Shown: positions 1 to 8,403, counted from the first letter of the stretch. The stretch is DNA of 32,089 bases from Anaerolineaceae bacterium (GCA_020350285.1 CP070708.1:2076144-2108232), one strand, 5' to 3'. Notes: a model not told the origin generated them from the sequence alone. Numbers and translations: made by a program.

Positions 1-909
1 AAACGAGAAGGGTTATCACTCTCTGAGCATGGTTTTAAGAAGCAGGACGGGTCGGAAATCACATGTGAGGAGGAGGCAGAGGTTTATCGCACCCTCGGAC
101 TGCCCTGGATACCACCTGAGCTCCGAGAGGACCGTGGAGAAGTAGAAGCAGCGTTGGAAGATCGCCTTCCAAAGTTGATTGCTTTAGATGATCTGAGGGG
201 GGAATTACATACTCATAGCGATTGGAGTGATGGGTCATGCACCTTAGAAGAGATGGTCAGAGCAGCTCAGGATTATGGGCTACAGTATCTTGCGATCACG
301 GATCATTCACAAAGCCTTGGGGTTGCTAGAGGATTAGACGCTGATCGTCTTAGACAACAACGTGAGGCGATAAATGAGATCCAACAGGCAGTAGGAGATG
401 ATATCCATATCCTTCATGGTGTTGAAGTAGAGATCCTCGCGGATGGTCGCTTGGATTACCCGGACGAGGTCCTAGGCGAATTGGATCTCGTCATTGCTTC
501 ATTGCATAGTTCCCTTCGTCAACCGCGAGAAATTATCACGCCCCGCTTAATGAAAGCTATTCGTAATCCTCATGTGGACATGATCGCGCACCCGACAGGT
601 CGGCTGATCGGCTCTCGTGACCCAGCCGATCTTGATATGGAAGCCATTCTAGAGACAGCCGCTGAACATCAGGTGGTTCTAAGTATTAACGCGAATCCTG
701 AAAGGCTTGACTTGTCTGATTTACACGCCCGTCGAGCGGTGGAATTGGGGTGTCTGCTTGCCGTGAGTACGGACGCTCATCATCCAGAACACTATGCGTT
801 CCAACAGTATGGTGTGGGTGTTGCGCGACGAGCATGGGTTGAATCAGGATCGGTGATTAATAGCTGGCCTTATGATCGCGTGCACAAGTGGTTACGCGCG
901 CGAGGTTAA
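1..909 (+). CDS. polX: DNA polymerase/3'-5' exonuclease PolX, C-terminal part (5' truncated)
   Basis: The frame is open from the first base, so the gene begins upstream of the window; 302 codons remain. The first 50 residues carry a linker including 'LPWIPPELRED', typical of bacterial PolX between its polymerase domain and its PHP domain. The rest is a complete PHP phosphoesterase domain. Its metal-binding motifs are visible in order: HTHSDWSDG, ITDHS, GVEVEIL, ASLHSS, IAHPTGRLI and STDAHH. In characterised PolX proteins the N-terminal half fills gaps in base-excision repair, and the PHP domain supplies Mn-dependent 3'-5' exonuclease and 3'-end cleaning. All PHP ligand motifs are intact, so nuclease activity is expected. 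A TTG codon at 154 could be misread as a start, but the coding signal clearly continues upstream of it. The polymerase half cannot be checked here. Confidence 0.93.
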   Translation, partial: KREGLSLSEHGFKKQDGSEITCEEEAEVYRTLGLPWIPPELREDRGEVEAALEDRLPKLIALDDLRGELHTHSDWSDGSCTLEEMVRAAQDYGLQYLAITDHSQSLGVARGLDADRLRQQREAINEIQQAVGDDIHILHGVEVEILADGRLDYPDEVLGELDLVIASLHSSLRQPREIITPRLMKAIRNPHVDMIAHPTGRLIGSRDPADLDMEAILETAAEHQVVLSINANPERLDLSDLHARRAVELGCLLAVSTDAHHPEHYAFQQYGVGVARRAWVESGSVINSWPYDRVHKWLRARG

Positions 910-997
910 ATCCCCTCTCAAGCAACTTCTGAATTGGCATGGTGTTCAATCCTATTGAACGGCCTATCGTTTCACGCATGAAAAGGAGGGAGGAGAT

Positions 998-1846
998 ATG
1001 TCGCGAATTACAATCGTGACAGATAGTCTGGCTTCGCTGCCGGAAGAACTTATCAATCAATATGATATTAAAGTCGCTCCACAGGTCTTGGTTTGGGGGG
1101 ATGAGTCTTATCTCGATGGTGTTGATATCACGCCTCAAGAATTCTACACTCGCTTGAAGACATCGAAGGAGATGCCGACAACTTCCCAGGCAACGTTAGC
1201 AAGTTTCAAAGATATCTTTGAAGCTCTAGTACCGGAAGGTCGTCCTATCGTCGCAATTGTGGGTTCTAGCAAACTCACCGCGACGATGAATTCAGCTGAG
1301 CAGGCGAAAGCTCTTTTCCCCGATGCCACCATTGAGGTGATCGATTCACTGGACGTGGCAATGTCCATGGGATTTCAGGTGCTAGCGGCTGCGAGGGCAG
1401 TTGAAGAAGGAAAATCCTTCAACGAGGTTGTCGCACTGGCACGCAAGGCGAAGGAGCACACAGGGGTGATGTTCGTCGTCGATACGCTTGAGTTCTTACA
1501 TCGTGGCGGTCGAATAGGCGGTGCAAAGCGCTTGTTTGGCACAGCCCTCAGCCTCAAGCCTCTGCTTGAACTTCAAGAGGGGCGTGTTGAAGCTGTGGAA
1601 AACATCCGCACGAAGACCAAGGCGATTAAACGACTCTTAGAAGTTGTTGAGGGACGACTGGCGAACCAATCAAACGTACGCATCGCTGGATTACATGCGG
1701 CTGCGGAACAAGAAGCACGTGCTCTCCTCAATGAAGCGAAGGAGCGTTGCAACCCAGTAGAAACGATCTGGTCTGAGGTCACTCCGGTGATCGGAACCCA
1801 TGCTGGACCGGGCACAGTTGGCTTGGCTTACTGCACCGATCTTTAG
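998..1846 (+). CDS. degV: DegV family fatty-acid-binding protein
   Basis: The protein has 282 residues, the usual DegV length. It starts at ATG behind a strong Shine-Dalgarno sequence (aaaggagggaggag). It opens with IVTDSLASLP and carries TTSQAT (61-66), SSKLTAT (90-96) and the DegV signature around LEFLHRGGRIGG (154-165). HAGPG lies near the end. DegV proteins bind a single fatty acid between two domains. In Firmicutes they act as FakB, presenting the fatty acid to the kinase FakA; no FakA is visible in this window. The gene sits 88 bases behind polX with only a small hairpin between (944-960), so co-transcription is possible. The family call is secure. The ligand and partner are inferred. 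Confidence 0.93.
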   Translation: MSRITIVTDSLASLPEELINQYDIKVAPQVLVWGDESYLDGVDITPQEFYTRLKTSKEMPTTSQATLASFKDIFEALVPEGRPIVAIVGSSKLTATMNSAEQAKALFPDATIEVIDSLDVAMSMGFQVLAAARAVEEGKSFNEVVALARKAKEHTGVMFVVDTLEFLHRGGRIGGAKRLFGTALSLKPLLELQEGRVEAVENIRTKTKAIKRLLEVVEGRLANQSNVRIAGLHAAAEQEARALLNEAKERCNPVETIWSEVTPVIGTHAGPGTVGLAYCTDL

Positions 1847-2031
1847 CCTCTAAAGTTCTTACTAGGGATATTTGGCTTCAAGATCATAATGAGTGATGTT
1901 CTTTGATGTTAGCTCAAATGGCTACTTGGTGTGGGCATTTAAGTGGTCAAGATCCCTGCAAAATAACCACGAGGCAAGATTAGGAATCTCTGAAATGCGA
2001 ATGCAACATCTTCATAGCTTTCGATCCATTC

Positions 2032-2066
2032 ACTTATGGTAAGTAAATGGACGCGAGTGGTATAAT
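2032..2066 (+). promoter_or_regulatory. Extended -10 promoter for the recombinase-like gene, with a small inverted repeat
   Basis: TATAAT at 2061-2066 is preceded by TGG, giving an extended -10 element (TGnTATAAT). The expected -35 position (about 2038-2043) has no good hexamer. It is instead occupied by the inverted repeat ACTTA-tgg-TAAGT (2032-2044), which could be a regulator site. Transcription would start near 2073, about 30 bases before the ATG at 2103. The rest of the interval from 1847 shows nothing recognisable. Confidence 0.5.
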
Positions 2067-2102
2067 GACTTGAATGGTATTTTATGGGGTATGGTGAGTT
2101 AG

Positions 2103-2966
2103 ATGGAGAATGCCATCCTTCGCTTTCTCACCCACCTGGATGAAAAGCGAGGTTGTGCCAACAATACGATAGAGGCATATCGAGCTGATCTACTGCAATT
2201 CAACCACGTGGTTCAAGTCAGCGAAGCGGGAGCCGTTGCACCTGATGGGTTAAATCCTGACACATTGGCAGCATACGTCGGGTGGCTGCAGGGGCAAGGA
2301 TACAAACCGGCGACCGTTTCCCGAAAAATCGCAGCCGTCCGTTCCTTCATAAAATTTCTGCGGGACATCGAAGGAATCAGATACCCACATTATTCAGACG
2401 AACTTGCCTCTCCCCCCTCACTAAGAAGTGAACCTCGCATTCTTTCACGGGGTGAAACAGAAGCCTTGTTGAAAGCACCAATCCGATTCGATAATCCACG
2501 TGCCATCCGCGATCGAGCAATTCTTGCATTTATTCTCACAACAGGGTTTCGCGCTGCTGAAGTCATCCTTTTGCGTCTAGAGGATGTTGATCTTAGCCGC
2601 AACGAGGTCTACCGACCGCAGTCCCGCGATCAGCCAGTTCCATTAGGGTTCGCAGAGGAACCGATGCGCGTTTATGTGACGAAGGGTCGCCCACACATGA
2701 TGCGTAATCCGCGTGAAAAGGCCTTTTTCCTGAATCAAAGGGGCAAACCGTTTACCCGTCAAGGTCTATGGTTGGTTGTCAAGAAGTGGGCTGAAATCGC
2801 TGGTCTCGGGAGTGATGTATCTCCAAAAACATTACGACACACGCTTACAAAGAATCTCCTCGATCAGGGAAAATCCCGACGTGAAGTGCAACAATTTCTA
2901 GGATTATCGAGTCCTAATGCGATCTGGATCGGACGTCGAAATCCGAGACAGGAATCATCGGAGTAG
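2103..2966 (+). CDS. Tyrosine-recombinase/XerD-like protein lacking catalytic Tyr and two other active-site residues
   Basis: The 287-residue protein has the two-domain layout of XerC/XerD: a SAM-like core-binding domain (about 1-90) and a catalytic-type domain (about 110-280). The first catalytic Arg (TTGFRAAE, R150), the hairpin Lys (VTKGR, K194) and the second Arg (TLRHT, R245) are present. The HxxR histidine is Lys (K242). The usual LGH histidine is Leu (L268). The nucleophilic Tyr, expected nine residues later, is Gly (G277). The reading frame is uninterrupted, and neither alternative frame offers a Tyr there, so a simple sequencing frameshift does not explain it. It should bind DNA but not cut and rejoin it by the usual mechanism. 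Its stop lies four bases before the purine nucleoside phosphorylase start. Bacillus has a xerD-drm-pupG arrangement, which this resembles. A regulatory or structural DNA-binding role is inference. Confidence 0.8.
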   Translation: MENAILRFLTHLDEKRGCANNTIEAYRADLLQFNHVVQVSEAGAVAPDGLNPDTLAAYVGWLQGQGYKPATVSRKIAAVRSFIKFLRDIEGIRYPHYSDELASPPSLRSEPRILSRGETEALLKAPIRFDNPRAIRDRAILAFILTTGFRAAEVILLRLEDVDLSRNEVYRPQSRDQPVPLGFAEEPMRVYVTKGRPHMMRNPREKAFFLNQRGKPFTRQGLWLVVKKWAEIAGLGSDVSPKTLRHTLTKNLLDQGKSRREVQQFLGLSSPNAIWIGRRNPRQESSE

Positions 2967-2970
2967 TGGG

Positions 2971-3804
2971 ATGAATTTCTTAACGCGAGAAGATATCGAC
3001 ACCGCCGCCCATGCGATAGGAGAACAGACTCCCATCAAGCCTAGAATCGGTATGATTTTGGGGTCCGGGTTAGGAGCATTGGCAGACTCTATTGAAGCGG
3101 CGGTAAAAATCCCTTCAGAAGATATACCTGGTTGGCCGGCTTCAACCGTGGAAGGACACGCCGGTCTTCTCGTCCTTGGCGAGTTAGAGGGGCAATCGGT
3201 CTTTGTATTACAAGGGCGAGCACACTACTATGAGGGCGTCAGCATGGCCCAAATTGGACTAACGGTCCGAGTCATGCAACGCATGGGAGCTGAAATTCTC
3301 ATTGTCACGAACGCTGCAGGCGCTGTAAACCCGGATTTCATCCCAGGGGAGTTGATGTTAATCACGGATCATATCAACCTAATAGGAATGGCTGGGCTTA
3401 CGCCTTTACGAGGGCCAAACTTGGATGAGTATGGTCCTCGCTTCCCAGATATGAGTCAGGTATATGATCGAGATCTAATGGCTCTCGCCCGAGAAGTTGC
3501 CACGGAAAACGAGGTCCCGTTACGTGAAGGGATTTATATTTGCCTTGGTGGCCCGACCTTTGAAACCCCTGCGGATTTACGATTCCTGAGAGGCATCGGG
3601 GTGGACGCAGTTGGGATGTCAACCGTAGCAGAAGCGACCGTTGCTCGTCATGGCGGTATGAGGGTGCTTGGGGTCTCAGGAATCAGCAATAAAGCCAATC
3701 TGGATGGTGAGACGATCACCACACATGAGGAAGTCTTAAAAGCAGGAGTGGTAATTGCACCTAGGCTGTCGGTATTGATTAGGGGGGTCCTCCGTCAGCT
3801 CTAA
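2971..3804 (+). CDS. punA: Purine nucleoside phosphorylase (trimeric PNP family)
   Basis: The enzyme cleaves purine nucleosides with phosphate to a free base and (deoxy)ribose-1-phosphate in cytoplasmic purine salvage. Motifs of the trimeric family run in order: GMILGSGLG (27-35), GRAHYYEG (82-89), TNAAGAVN (113-120), GGPTFET (193-199) and GISNKA (237-242). Glu198 and Asn240 match the base-recognition Glu/Asn pair that gives 6-oxopurine (inosine/guanosine) preference. The 277-residue length is normal. ATG 2971 is chosen because GGAG lies eight bases upstream and the conserved protein starts there; an open frame back to 2917 overlaps the upstream gene. It is almost certainly co-transcribed with the recombinase-like gene. 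Confidence 0.95.
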   Translation: MNFLTREDIDTAAHAIGEQTPIKPRIGMILGSGLGALADSIEAAVKIPSEDIPGWPASTVEGHAGLLVLGELEGQSVFVLQGRAHYYEGVSMAQIGLTVRVMQRMGAEILIVTNAAGAVNPDFIPGELMLITDHINLIGMAGLTPLRGPNLDEYGPRFPDMSQVYDRDLMALAREVATENEVPLREGIYICLGGPTFETPADLRFLRGIGVDAVGMSTVAEATVARHGGMRVLGVSGISNKANLDGETITTHEEVLKAGVVIAPRLSVLIRGVLRQL

Positions 3805-3815
3805 GCTGATGACCC

Positions 3816-4517
3816 ATGGATGAAATCCTGCTCTTCGTGGAAGAGCAACAGACCTGGATATATTTGCTGCTCGCGTTGGCTGGATTGATTTATTTTCGAT
3901 CCATTTTCCGCTCCTATCGCGAGCTCCGACGAGCCGTATTTGCCTTAGAACGAGAGCGCGCAATGAGTATGTTGATCCGTTCGGGGGCAATGTTGGCTCT
4001 TGTGATCGCCGCGTTGGCGGCGACTTTTGTGGTAGCGACCTTTGCAGGTCCAGCGCTGCCCCTCTCCACTCGCCAGACACCATTACCTACGGTTTCTTTA
4101 CTCGCGACACCAGAGGATGCAATAGAAACACTAACGGAGGATTTTGTCACCGCAACGCCGTTCGACCCCTTGACGGTTGATAGCGCTGGCTGTCAGAACC
4201 CGACTGCAACAATTACGAATCCAAAAGATGGAGATTCAGTGAGCGGAGTGGTTGCGATTCTAGGAGCAGCAAATATAGAGAATTTTGCATTTTATAAGCT
4301 CGAGTATCGAAGGTTATCCCCTGATATCGAGTGGATTCCGGTTTCAGCAGGCACCCAGCGAGTGTGTGAATTCTGCGATATAACTGATGAATTGGGTACC
4401 TGGAACACCAGCTTGGTGATCCCAGGCGATTACGCCTTTCGTCTTGTTGTTACCGATGCGGCAGGAAATGCGCCACTTCCTTGCGAAATCCGGCTGCGGG
4501 TCCTGCCTTCACCCTGA
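3816..4517 (+). CDS. Membrane-anchored protein with extracytoplasmic Ig-like domain
   Basis: This 233-residue protein has no function I recognise. It has two hydrophobic helices (about 14-28 and 53-77) separated by a short, very basic loop rich in Arg. A Thr/Pro/Ser-rich linker follows, then a domain of about 105 residues (125-230) resembling bacterial Ig-like folds (start 'ITNPKDGDSVSG', end 'YAFRLVVTDAAGN'). Four cysteines (126, 184, 187, 223) lie in that domain and could form two disulfides outside the cell. The layout predicts a short cytoplasmic hairpin loop and an exported C-terminal domain. It begins 11 bases after the PNP stop with no clear Shine-Dalgarno, so translational coupling is plausible. 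Proteins of this style are common in Anaerolineae (recall, not checked). Confidence 0.75.
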   Translation: MDEILLFVEEQQTWIYLLLALAGLIYFRSIFRSYRELRRAVFALERERAMSMLIRSGAMLALVIAALAATFVVATFAGPALPLSTRQTPLPTVSLLATPEDAIETLTEDFVTATPFDPLTVDSAGCQNPTATITNPKDGDSVSGVVAILGAANIENFAFYKLEYRRLSPDIEWIPVSAGTQRVCEFCDITDELGTWNTSLVIPGDYAFRLVVTDAAGNAPLPCEIRLRVLPSP

Positions 4518-4736
4518 TCAGGTGTATGAAGAGGTGAAGTTCCACGGATTGAGATCAAGAGTCATAATTGTACGCATGTGATGACCGTAATTTGTGAACT
4601 GATCTAAAAGGAATAGGAACACTGAAAAAAACTCATGGCGTCGGAAGGGTTCGATGTAGGGTACGATCGTAATCCACGGCCTCACATAAAATGGTCCTCC
4701 TCTCGCGATTGACTTTTTTTCGGTGGAGTCATAAAT

Positions 4737-5282
4737 ATGGACACAGAGAAATATATAATCCGACGTGCGAATTCAGGTGATATCCCTGCCTTGATGTCTC
4801 TCGATCATGGTTACAGTACCGATCACGTTTGGCAGATGTCCTCTGATCGCGGACCGGACGAAGTAGGGGTGACCTTTCGCGAGGTTCGTCTTCCTAGGCC
4901 AATGCGAGTTACGTACCCGCGCGATCCAGATCGATTAGCGGACGAATGGGTGCTGCGAGAAGCCCTCTTGATAGCCGAAATCGAAGGTGAGCCTTTGGGA
5001 TATGTCTCACTTGTTCAAGGACCCGCAGTTGACTCAGGGTGGATTATTGACTTGGTTGTTAGCTTGCGTTGTCGCAGACAAGGGGTAGCTACTCGGCTGA
5101 TCCAAGCGGCTAGAGATTGGTGTCGTGAACATGGTTTGACGAAGTTGTTTATCGAGATGCAGAGCAAGAATTACCCCGCCATAAATCTGGTCAAAAAACT
5201 TGGTTTCGTTTTCGCCGGTTACAGTGATCAATACTACCCTGAGCAAGATATTGCGGTTTTCTTCTCGCTTGAGTTGCATTGA
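4737..5282 (+). CDS. GNAT family N-acetyltransferase
   Basis: The 181-residue protein transfers an acetyl group from acetyl-CoA to an amine; the substrate is unknown. The GNAT core is clear: a beta strand ending WIIDLVVS, then the CoA pyrophosphate loop RRQGVA (113-118). The C-terminal part has 'NYPAINLVKKLGF' followed by YYPEQDIAVFFSLEL. The region around 30-70 is longer than in minimal RimI proteins and may form the acceptor site. ATG 4737 is supported by GGTGGAG eight bases upstream. The next gene starts 15 bases after the stop, which suggests joint transcription with the membrane regulator. The 219 bases upstream (4518-4736) contain no convincing promoter. Confidence 0.88.
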   Translation: MDTEKYIIRRANSGDIPALMSLDHGYSTDHVWQMSSDRGPDEVGVTFREVRLPRPMRVTYPRDPDRLADEWVLREALLIAEIEGEPLGYVSLVQGPAVDSGWIIDLVVSLRCRRQGVATRLIQAARDWCREHGLTKLFIEMQSKNYPAINLVKKLGFVFAGYSDQYYPEQDIAVFFSLELH

Positions 5283-5297
5283 ACATAGAAACGATCG

Positions 5298-7229
5298 ATG
5301 TCTGAAACGATACTCGCCACCTTACTCGTATTCAACCAGATTTTAAATGCCGGAAATGCGATCACTGCTTTTTCTCTGCTCTTATACGCCCTGACTTTTA
5401 ATGTAAGAGAGCGTGTCGCAAGGTCGCTCACCCTCTTGTTGTCATGTGTCACCCTCGTTTATTTTGGTGATGTGCTAACCAGCCTGGCGCAATCCGATAG
5501 CGAAATTGAACTCTGGTTACGAATTCAGTGGGTTGGCATCGCCTTTGTTCCAGCGACCTACCTCCATCTTTCAGATGCACTTTTAGAAGCCACAGGACGT
5601 CCATCTCGGGGAAGGCGGATTTTCACTGTATTCCTTAGCTATCTTGGTGGAGGGCTGACTTTAGCTGCCGCAGGTTTGACCAAATTGGTCGCCGGTGAGT
5701 TAGCGTTCAGCGATTCAGTCGCATACTTACGACCAGGGACTTTATTCCCGCTCTTTTTGGTCTTCTCACTCACCATCCTCATATTCGCCGGGGTAAATTT
5801 ATGGCGTTCCTATCAACGCTGCTTAACACGCGCAAGTAGGCGGCGTATGCGATATTTGTTGATCGGTTCCATTGGTCCCTTGCTCGGTTCATTCCCATTC
5901 TTGATGATCGGAGGCCCTGGATTAGCGGCTCAACCGCAGATCTTTTGGGGTTTACTCGTTCTGATAAACATCAGTGTCGCCATCCAGATGGTGATGATCA
6001 CCTATACCGTCGCTTACTTTGGGGTGAGTTTTCCGGACCGCGTCGTCAAGAGTCGTCTTTTCCAATGGATTTTAAGAGGTCCGGTAGTTGCCTCAACGGT
6101 TCTGGCAGTTACCGTGGTTGTGAATCGATTAAGTATCCGCTTCGGCGTTGAGAATAGCCGAGCGGTCCCGTTTACCATGGTTGCTGTGATATTGCTCCTT
6201 CAGTATGTGATTACCTTGATCCGTCCAACGATTGAACGGTGGTTCTTTTACGGCGAGGATCGAGGCGATGTGGCACGGCTTCAATTGTTGGAAGAGCGAT
6301 TGCTCACTTCTGGGGATGTAAAACAGTTTCTAGAATCGGTGCTTAACGCTGCCTGTGATGTAATGGGCGTGGGATCGGCTTTTGTTGCGGTTCTCGGTAA
6401 GGAAGGCCTAGAGCTGGAGGTCGCCGTAGGTTCACATGATCCGCTACGCAATGCGGAGGATCTACCACCTTTGTTGGTGACCGACGAGAAAACGGGATTT
6501 GAACTCTTGGGTTCTGTGTTTACCTGGGACGTTTACTGGCTGATCCCGTTACGCCTAGCTGATCCTCCGGAAATCGTGGGATTGTTTGGGCTCTATGCTC
6601 GTGCAGATATCCCTAATTTCAGCCCCGAAGAAGAAGCACGGTTAAAGGTCCTGGTTGAGCGCGCGACCGTTGCTTTGGCTGACCGCATATTGCAGCGGGA
6701 GGTGTTTAGTGCGGTTGATCGGTTAGTGCCTGAAGTTGAGGGAATTCAACGATTGAGAGCGGCGGCTTTGTACGGGAGAGCGGGTTCTCTTACAGTGTCC
6801 ATGGATGGGGTTCATACCCAGGAGGAGGTTACGAATCTCGTCAAGGAAGCTCTGGGGCATTATTGGGGTGGACCTCGACTCACGCGTAGCCCGCTGCTTG
6901 AATTACGAGTTGTACGTCGGGCAGCTCAGGAGCACGATGGCAATCCAGTGAATGCTCTTCGCGCAATTCTGAGGCAGGCAATTGAACGAGTACGACCCGA
7001 AGGAGATCGACGCTTCACAGCGGAATGGATGCTGTACAATATTTTGGAGATGAAATTCCTTCAAGGTAGGAAAGTCCGTGATGTTGCGATGCGTTTGGCG
7101 ATGTCTGAAGCAGATCTATACCGAAAGCAACGTGTAGCGATAGAGGAGGTGGCACGGGCAGTTGCTGAAATGGAACGCGAGGTAGTCGCCTCAGAAACTA
7201 CTGAGGGATCCTTAACTGAGGATGGATAA
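5298..7229 (+). CDS. Multi-helix membrane sensor with GAF domain and C-terminal HTH-like domain
   Basis: The 643-residue protein starts with about nine hydrophobic helices (residues 10-310), resembling the 7TM/histidine-kinase N-terminal sensor region. A GAF-like domain follows (about 340-465, with hydrophobic core strands 'SAFVAVLG' and 'YWLIPLRL'). The C-terminal part (about 485-625) has no kinase H, N or G boxes and no GGDEF or EAL motif. Its end, RKVRDVAMRLA-MS-EADLYRKQ (591-611), reads as a helix-turn-helix similar in pattern to sigma region 4, and a long amphipathic helix follows. The simplest model is a membrane-tethered one-component regulator in which the helices and GAF domain sense a signal and the HTH-like domain binds DNA. 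No ligand can be named. It probably shares a transcript with the acetyltransferase upstream. Confidence 0.72.
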   Translation: MSETILATLLVFNQILNAGNAITAFSLLLYALTFNVRERVARSLTLLLSCVTLVYFGDVLTSLAQSDSEIELWLRIQWVGIAFVPATYLHLSDALLEATGRPSRGRRIFTVFLSYLGGGLTLAAAGLTKLVAGELAFSDSVAYLRPGTLFPLFLVFSLTILIFAGVNLWRSYQRCLTRASRRRMRYLLIGSIGPLLGSFPFLMIGGPGLAAQPQIFWGLLVLINISVAIQMVMITYTVAYFGVSFPDRVVKSRLFQWILRGPVVASTVLAVTVVVNRLSIRFGVENSRAVPFTMVAVILLLQYVITLIRPTIERWFFYGEDRGDVARLQLLEERLLTSGDVKQFLESVLNAACDVMGVGSAFVAVLGKEGLELEVAVGSHDPLRNAEDLPPLLVTDEKTGFELLGSVFTWDVYWLIPLRLADPPEIVGLFGLYARADIPNFSPEEEARLKVLVERATVALADRILQREVFSAVDRLVPEVEGIQRLRAAALYGRAGSLTVSMDGVHTQEEVTNLVKEALGHYWGGPRLTRSPLLELRVVRRAAQEHDGNPVNALRAILRQAIERVRPEGDRRFTAEWMLYNILEMKFLQGRKVRDVAMRLAMSEADLYRKQRVAIEEVARAVAEMEREVVASETTEGSLTEDG

Positions 7230-7233
7230 CGGC

Positions 7234-7261
7234 TTGCACTTTCTATGGATTTGGGTATCCT
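7234..7261 (+). promoter_or_regulatory. Sigma-70-type promoter for the S1 protein gene
   Basis: TTGCAC (7234-7239) and TATCCT (7256-7261) are separated by 16 bases. Transcription would begin near 7268, about 50 bases before the ATG at 7319. The start point falls inside the palindrome at 7265-7280. Confidence 0.55.
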
Positions 7262-7264
7262 ACG

Positions 7265-7280
7265 CCTGGTTTAAACCAGG
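7265..7280. promoter_or_regulatory. 16-bp perfect palindrome over the predicted transcription start (candidate operator)
   Basis: CCTGGTTTAAACCAGG is a perfect 16-base palindrome placed just downstream of the -10 element of the S1 gene promoter. This is a classic repressor position. It has no T-tract and is too close to the promoter to look like a terminator for the upstream gene. Confidence 0.45.
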
Positions 7281-7318
7281 ACCTAATCGTTATCGTATGG
7301 ACGGAATGAGGTTTGACA

Positions 7319-8341
7319 ATGGAGATGGAAGAAGGTTTGGGGTGGGAGGGGGATGGTGCACCAGAACCCATGGATGAATCGTGGTGGGCAGCGGTGCTTC
7401 AGGATGAAGGCAGACAAAGAGCGATTGAACGACCTAAAGTAAGCGGACCGGAGGGGGATAAAAACGAAGTCCATGGATCACCAGAAGATTGGGCTTGGGC
7501 AAAAGAGCTCTATGATGAGGATGACACCATTGACCTCGCCGTAATTGGTTATAACAGAGGTGGTTTGCTCGTGGAGGCAAAAAGCCTCCGGGGCTTTATC
7601 CCAGTTTCACACTTGGTCGCTGTTGAACCTCTCAATGACGATGAGATGCGGAATGAACAGCTTTCATCGTTGGTCGGTCAGGAACTATGCCTGAAGGTGA
7701 TTGAGTACGATCATGAACGTGGTCGTCTCGTCTTTTCGGAAAGGGCTGCCCTGGCTGGACCAGGCACGCGTGCCGAACTTTTGGCGAACCTCCAACCCGG
7801 AGAAAAGATCAAGGGTACTGTGACCAACATCACCCGCTTTGGTGTTTTCGTCGATCTCGGTGGTGTTGAAGGTTTGATCCATGTCTCCGAATTGTCATGG
7901 GGAAGGGTACGGCATCCCGCAGATGTCGTAAGTTGTAACCAAGAATTAGATGTCCAAGTTCTCTCGGTCGATCGGGATCAGGGGAGGGTAGCGCTTAGTT
8001 TGAAAGAATTATTACCTGACCCTTGGGCGACAGTTGAGGATCGATTCAAGATCGATCAGATCGTTGAGGGTGTAGTTACGAATGTGGTTAAATTCGGCGC
8101 TTTCGTCGGGATCGAGGACGGTTTGGAAGGGTTGATTCACGTTTCAGAGTTAGGAGATGGGAACCTTCTCCATCCTCGCAATGTTTTATGTGAGGGCGAA
8201 CAGGTTCGGGTGCGGATCATCCATATCGACGCCGAGGAGCGCCGTTTAGGGTTAAGCCTGCGGCAGGTACCGCAAGCTGAGGAGGAGGGGACGGAAGCCG
8301 AAGCAACCTCTGAACACCCCGAGGCTCCCATCCCCTTTTAA
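7319..8341 (+). CDS. rpsA: S1 RNA-binding domain protein (ribosomal protein S1-like, three repeats)
   Basis: The 340-residue protein has three S1 OB-fold repeats at about 68-141, 160-228 and 245-315. Repeats 2 and 3 are the most typical, with 'GTVTNITRFGVFVDL..VEGLIHVSELSW' and 'GVVTNVVKFGAFVGI..LEGLIHVSELG' patterns. Repeat 1 is divergent. An acidic N-terminal arm of about 55 residues and an acidic Glu/Pro-rich tail flank the repeats. S1 proteins bind single-stranded mRNA and help load it on the 30S subunit; shorter forms such as this occur outside Proteobacteria. ATG 7319 is preferred because GAGG lies seven bases upstream; TTG 7313 and ATG 7325 are alternatives. The gene has its own promoter and terminator, so it looks monocistronic. 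The gene symbol is a family assignment. Confidence 0.88.
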   Translation: MEMEEGLGWEGDGAPEPMDESWWAAVLQDEGRQRAIERPKVSGPEGDKNEVHGSPEDWAWAKELYDEDDTIDLAVIGYNRGGLLVEAKSLRGFIPVSHLVAVEPLNDDEMRNEQLSSLVGQELCLKVIEYDHERGRLVFSERAALAGPGTRAELLANLQPGEKIKGTVTNITRFGVFVDLGGVEGLIHVSELSWGRVRHPADVVSCNQELDVQVLSVDRDQGRVALSLKELLPDPWATVEDRFKIDQIVEGVVTNVVKFGAFVGIEDGLEGLIHVSELGDGNLLHPRNVLCEGEQVRVRIIHIDAEERRLGLSLRQVPQAEEEGTEAEATSEHPEAPIPF

Positions 8342-8362
8342 CGCCGACGATGGAAAAGGAGC

Positions 8363-8397
8363 ACCGGGCGATCCTATTCCGCCCGGTCTTTGTTTTT
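8363..8397 (+). terminator. Rho-independent terminator of the S1 protein gene
   Basis: ACCGGGCG (8363-8370) and CGCCCGGT (8380-8387) form a perfect 8-bp GC-rich stem with a 9-base loop. CTTTGTTTTT follows directly. It lies 22 bases after the S1 stop codon and ends before ftsK. Confidence 0.9.
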
Positions 8398-8403
8398 ATC
8401 TAC

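Noticed and set aside
2917..2970. N-terminal extension of the purine nucleoside phosphorylase
   Set aside because: It overlaps the end of the recombinase-like gene, while ATG 2971 has a ribosome site and matches the family start.
2860..2970. Frameshift as the cause of the missing recombinase tyrosine
   Set aside because: Reading both other frames through this stretch gives no Tyr in a suitable context, so the loss appears genuine, although raw reads were not available.
4507..4539. Possible terminator after the Ig-like protein gene (CTTCACC...GGTGAAG)
   Set aside because: The arms are seven bases with a long loop and no T-run, so it was too weak to call.
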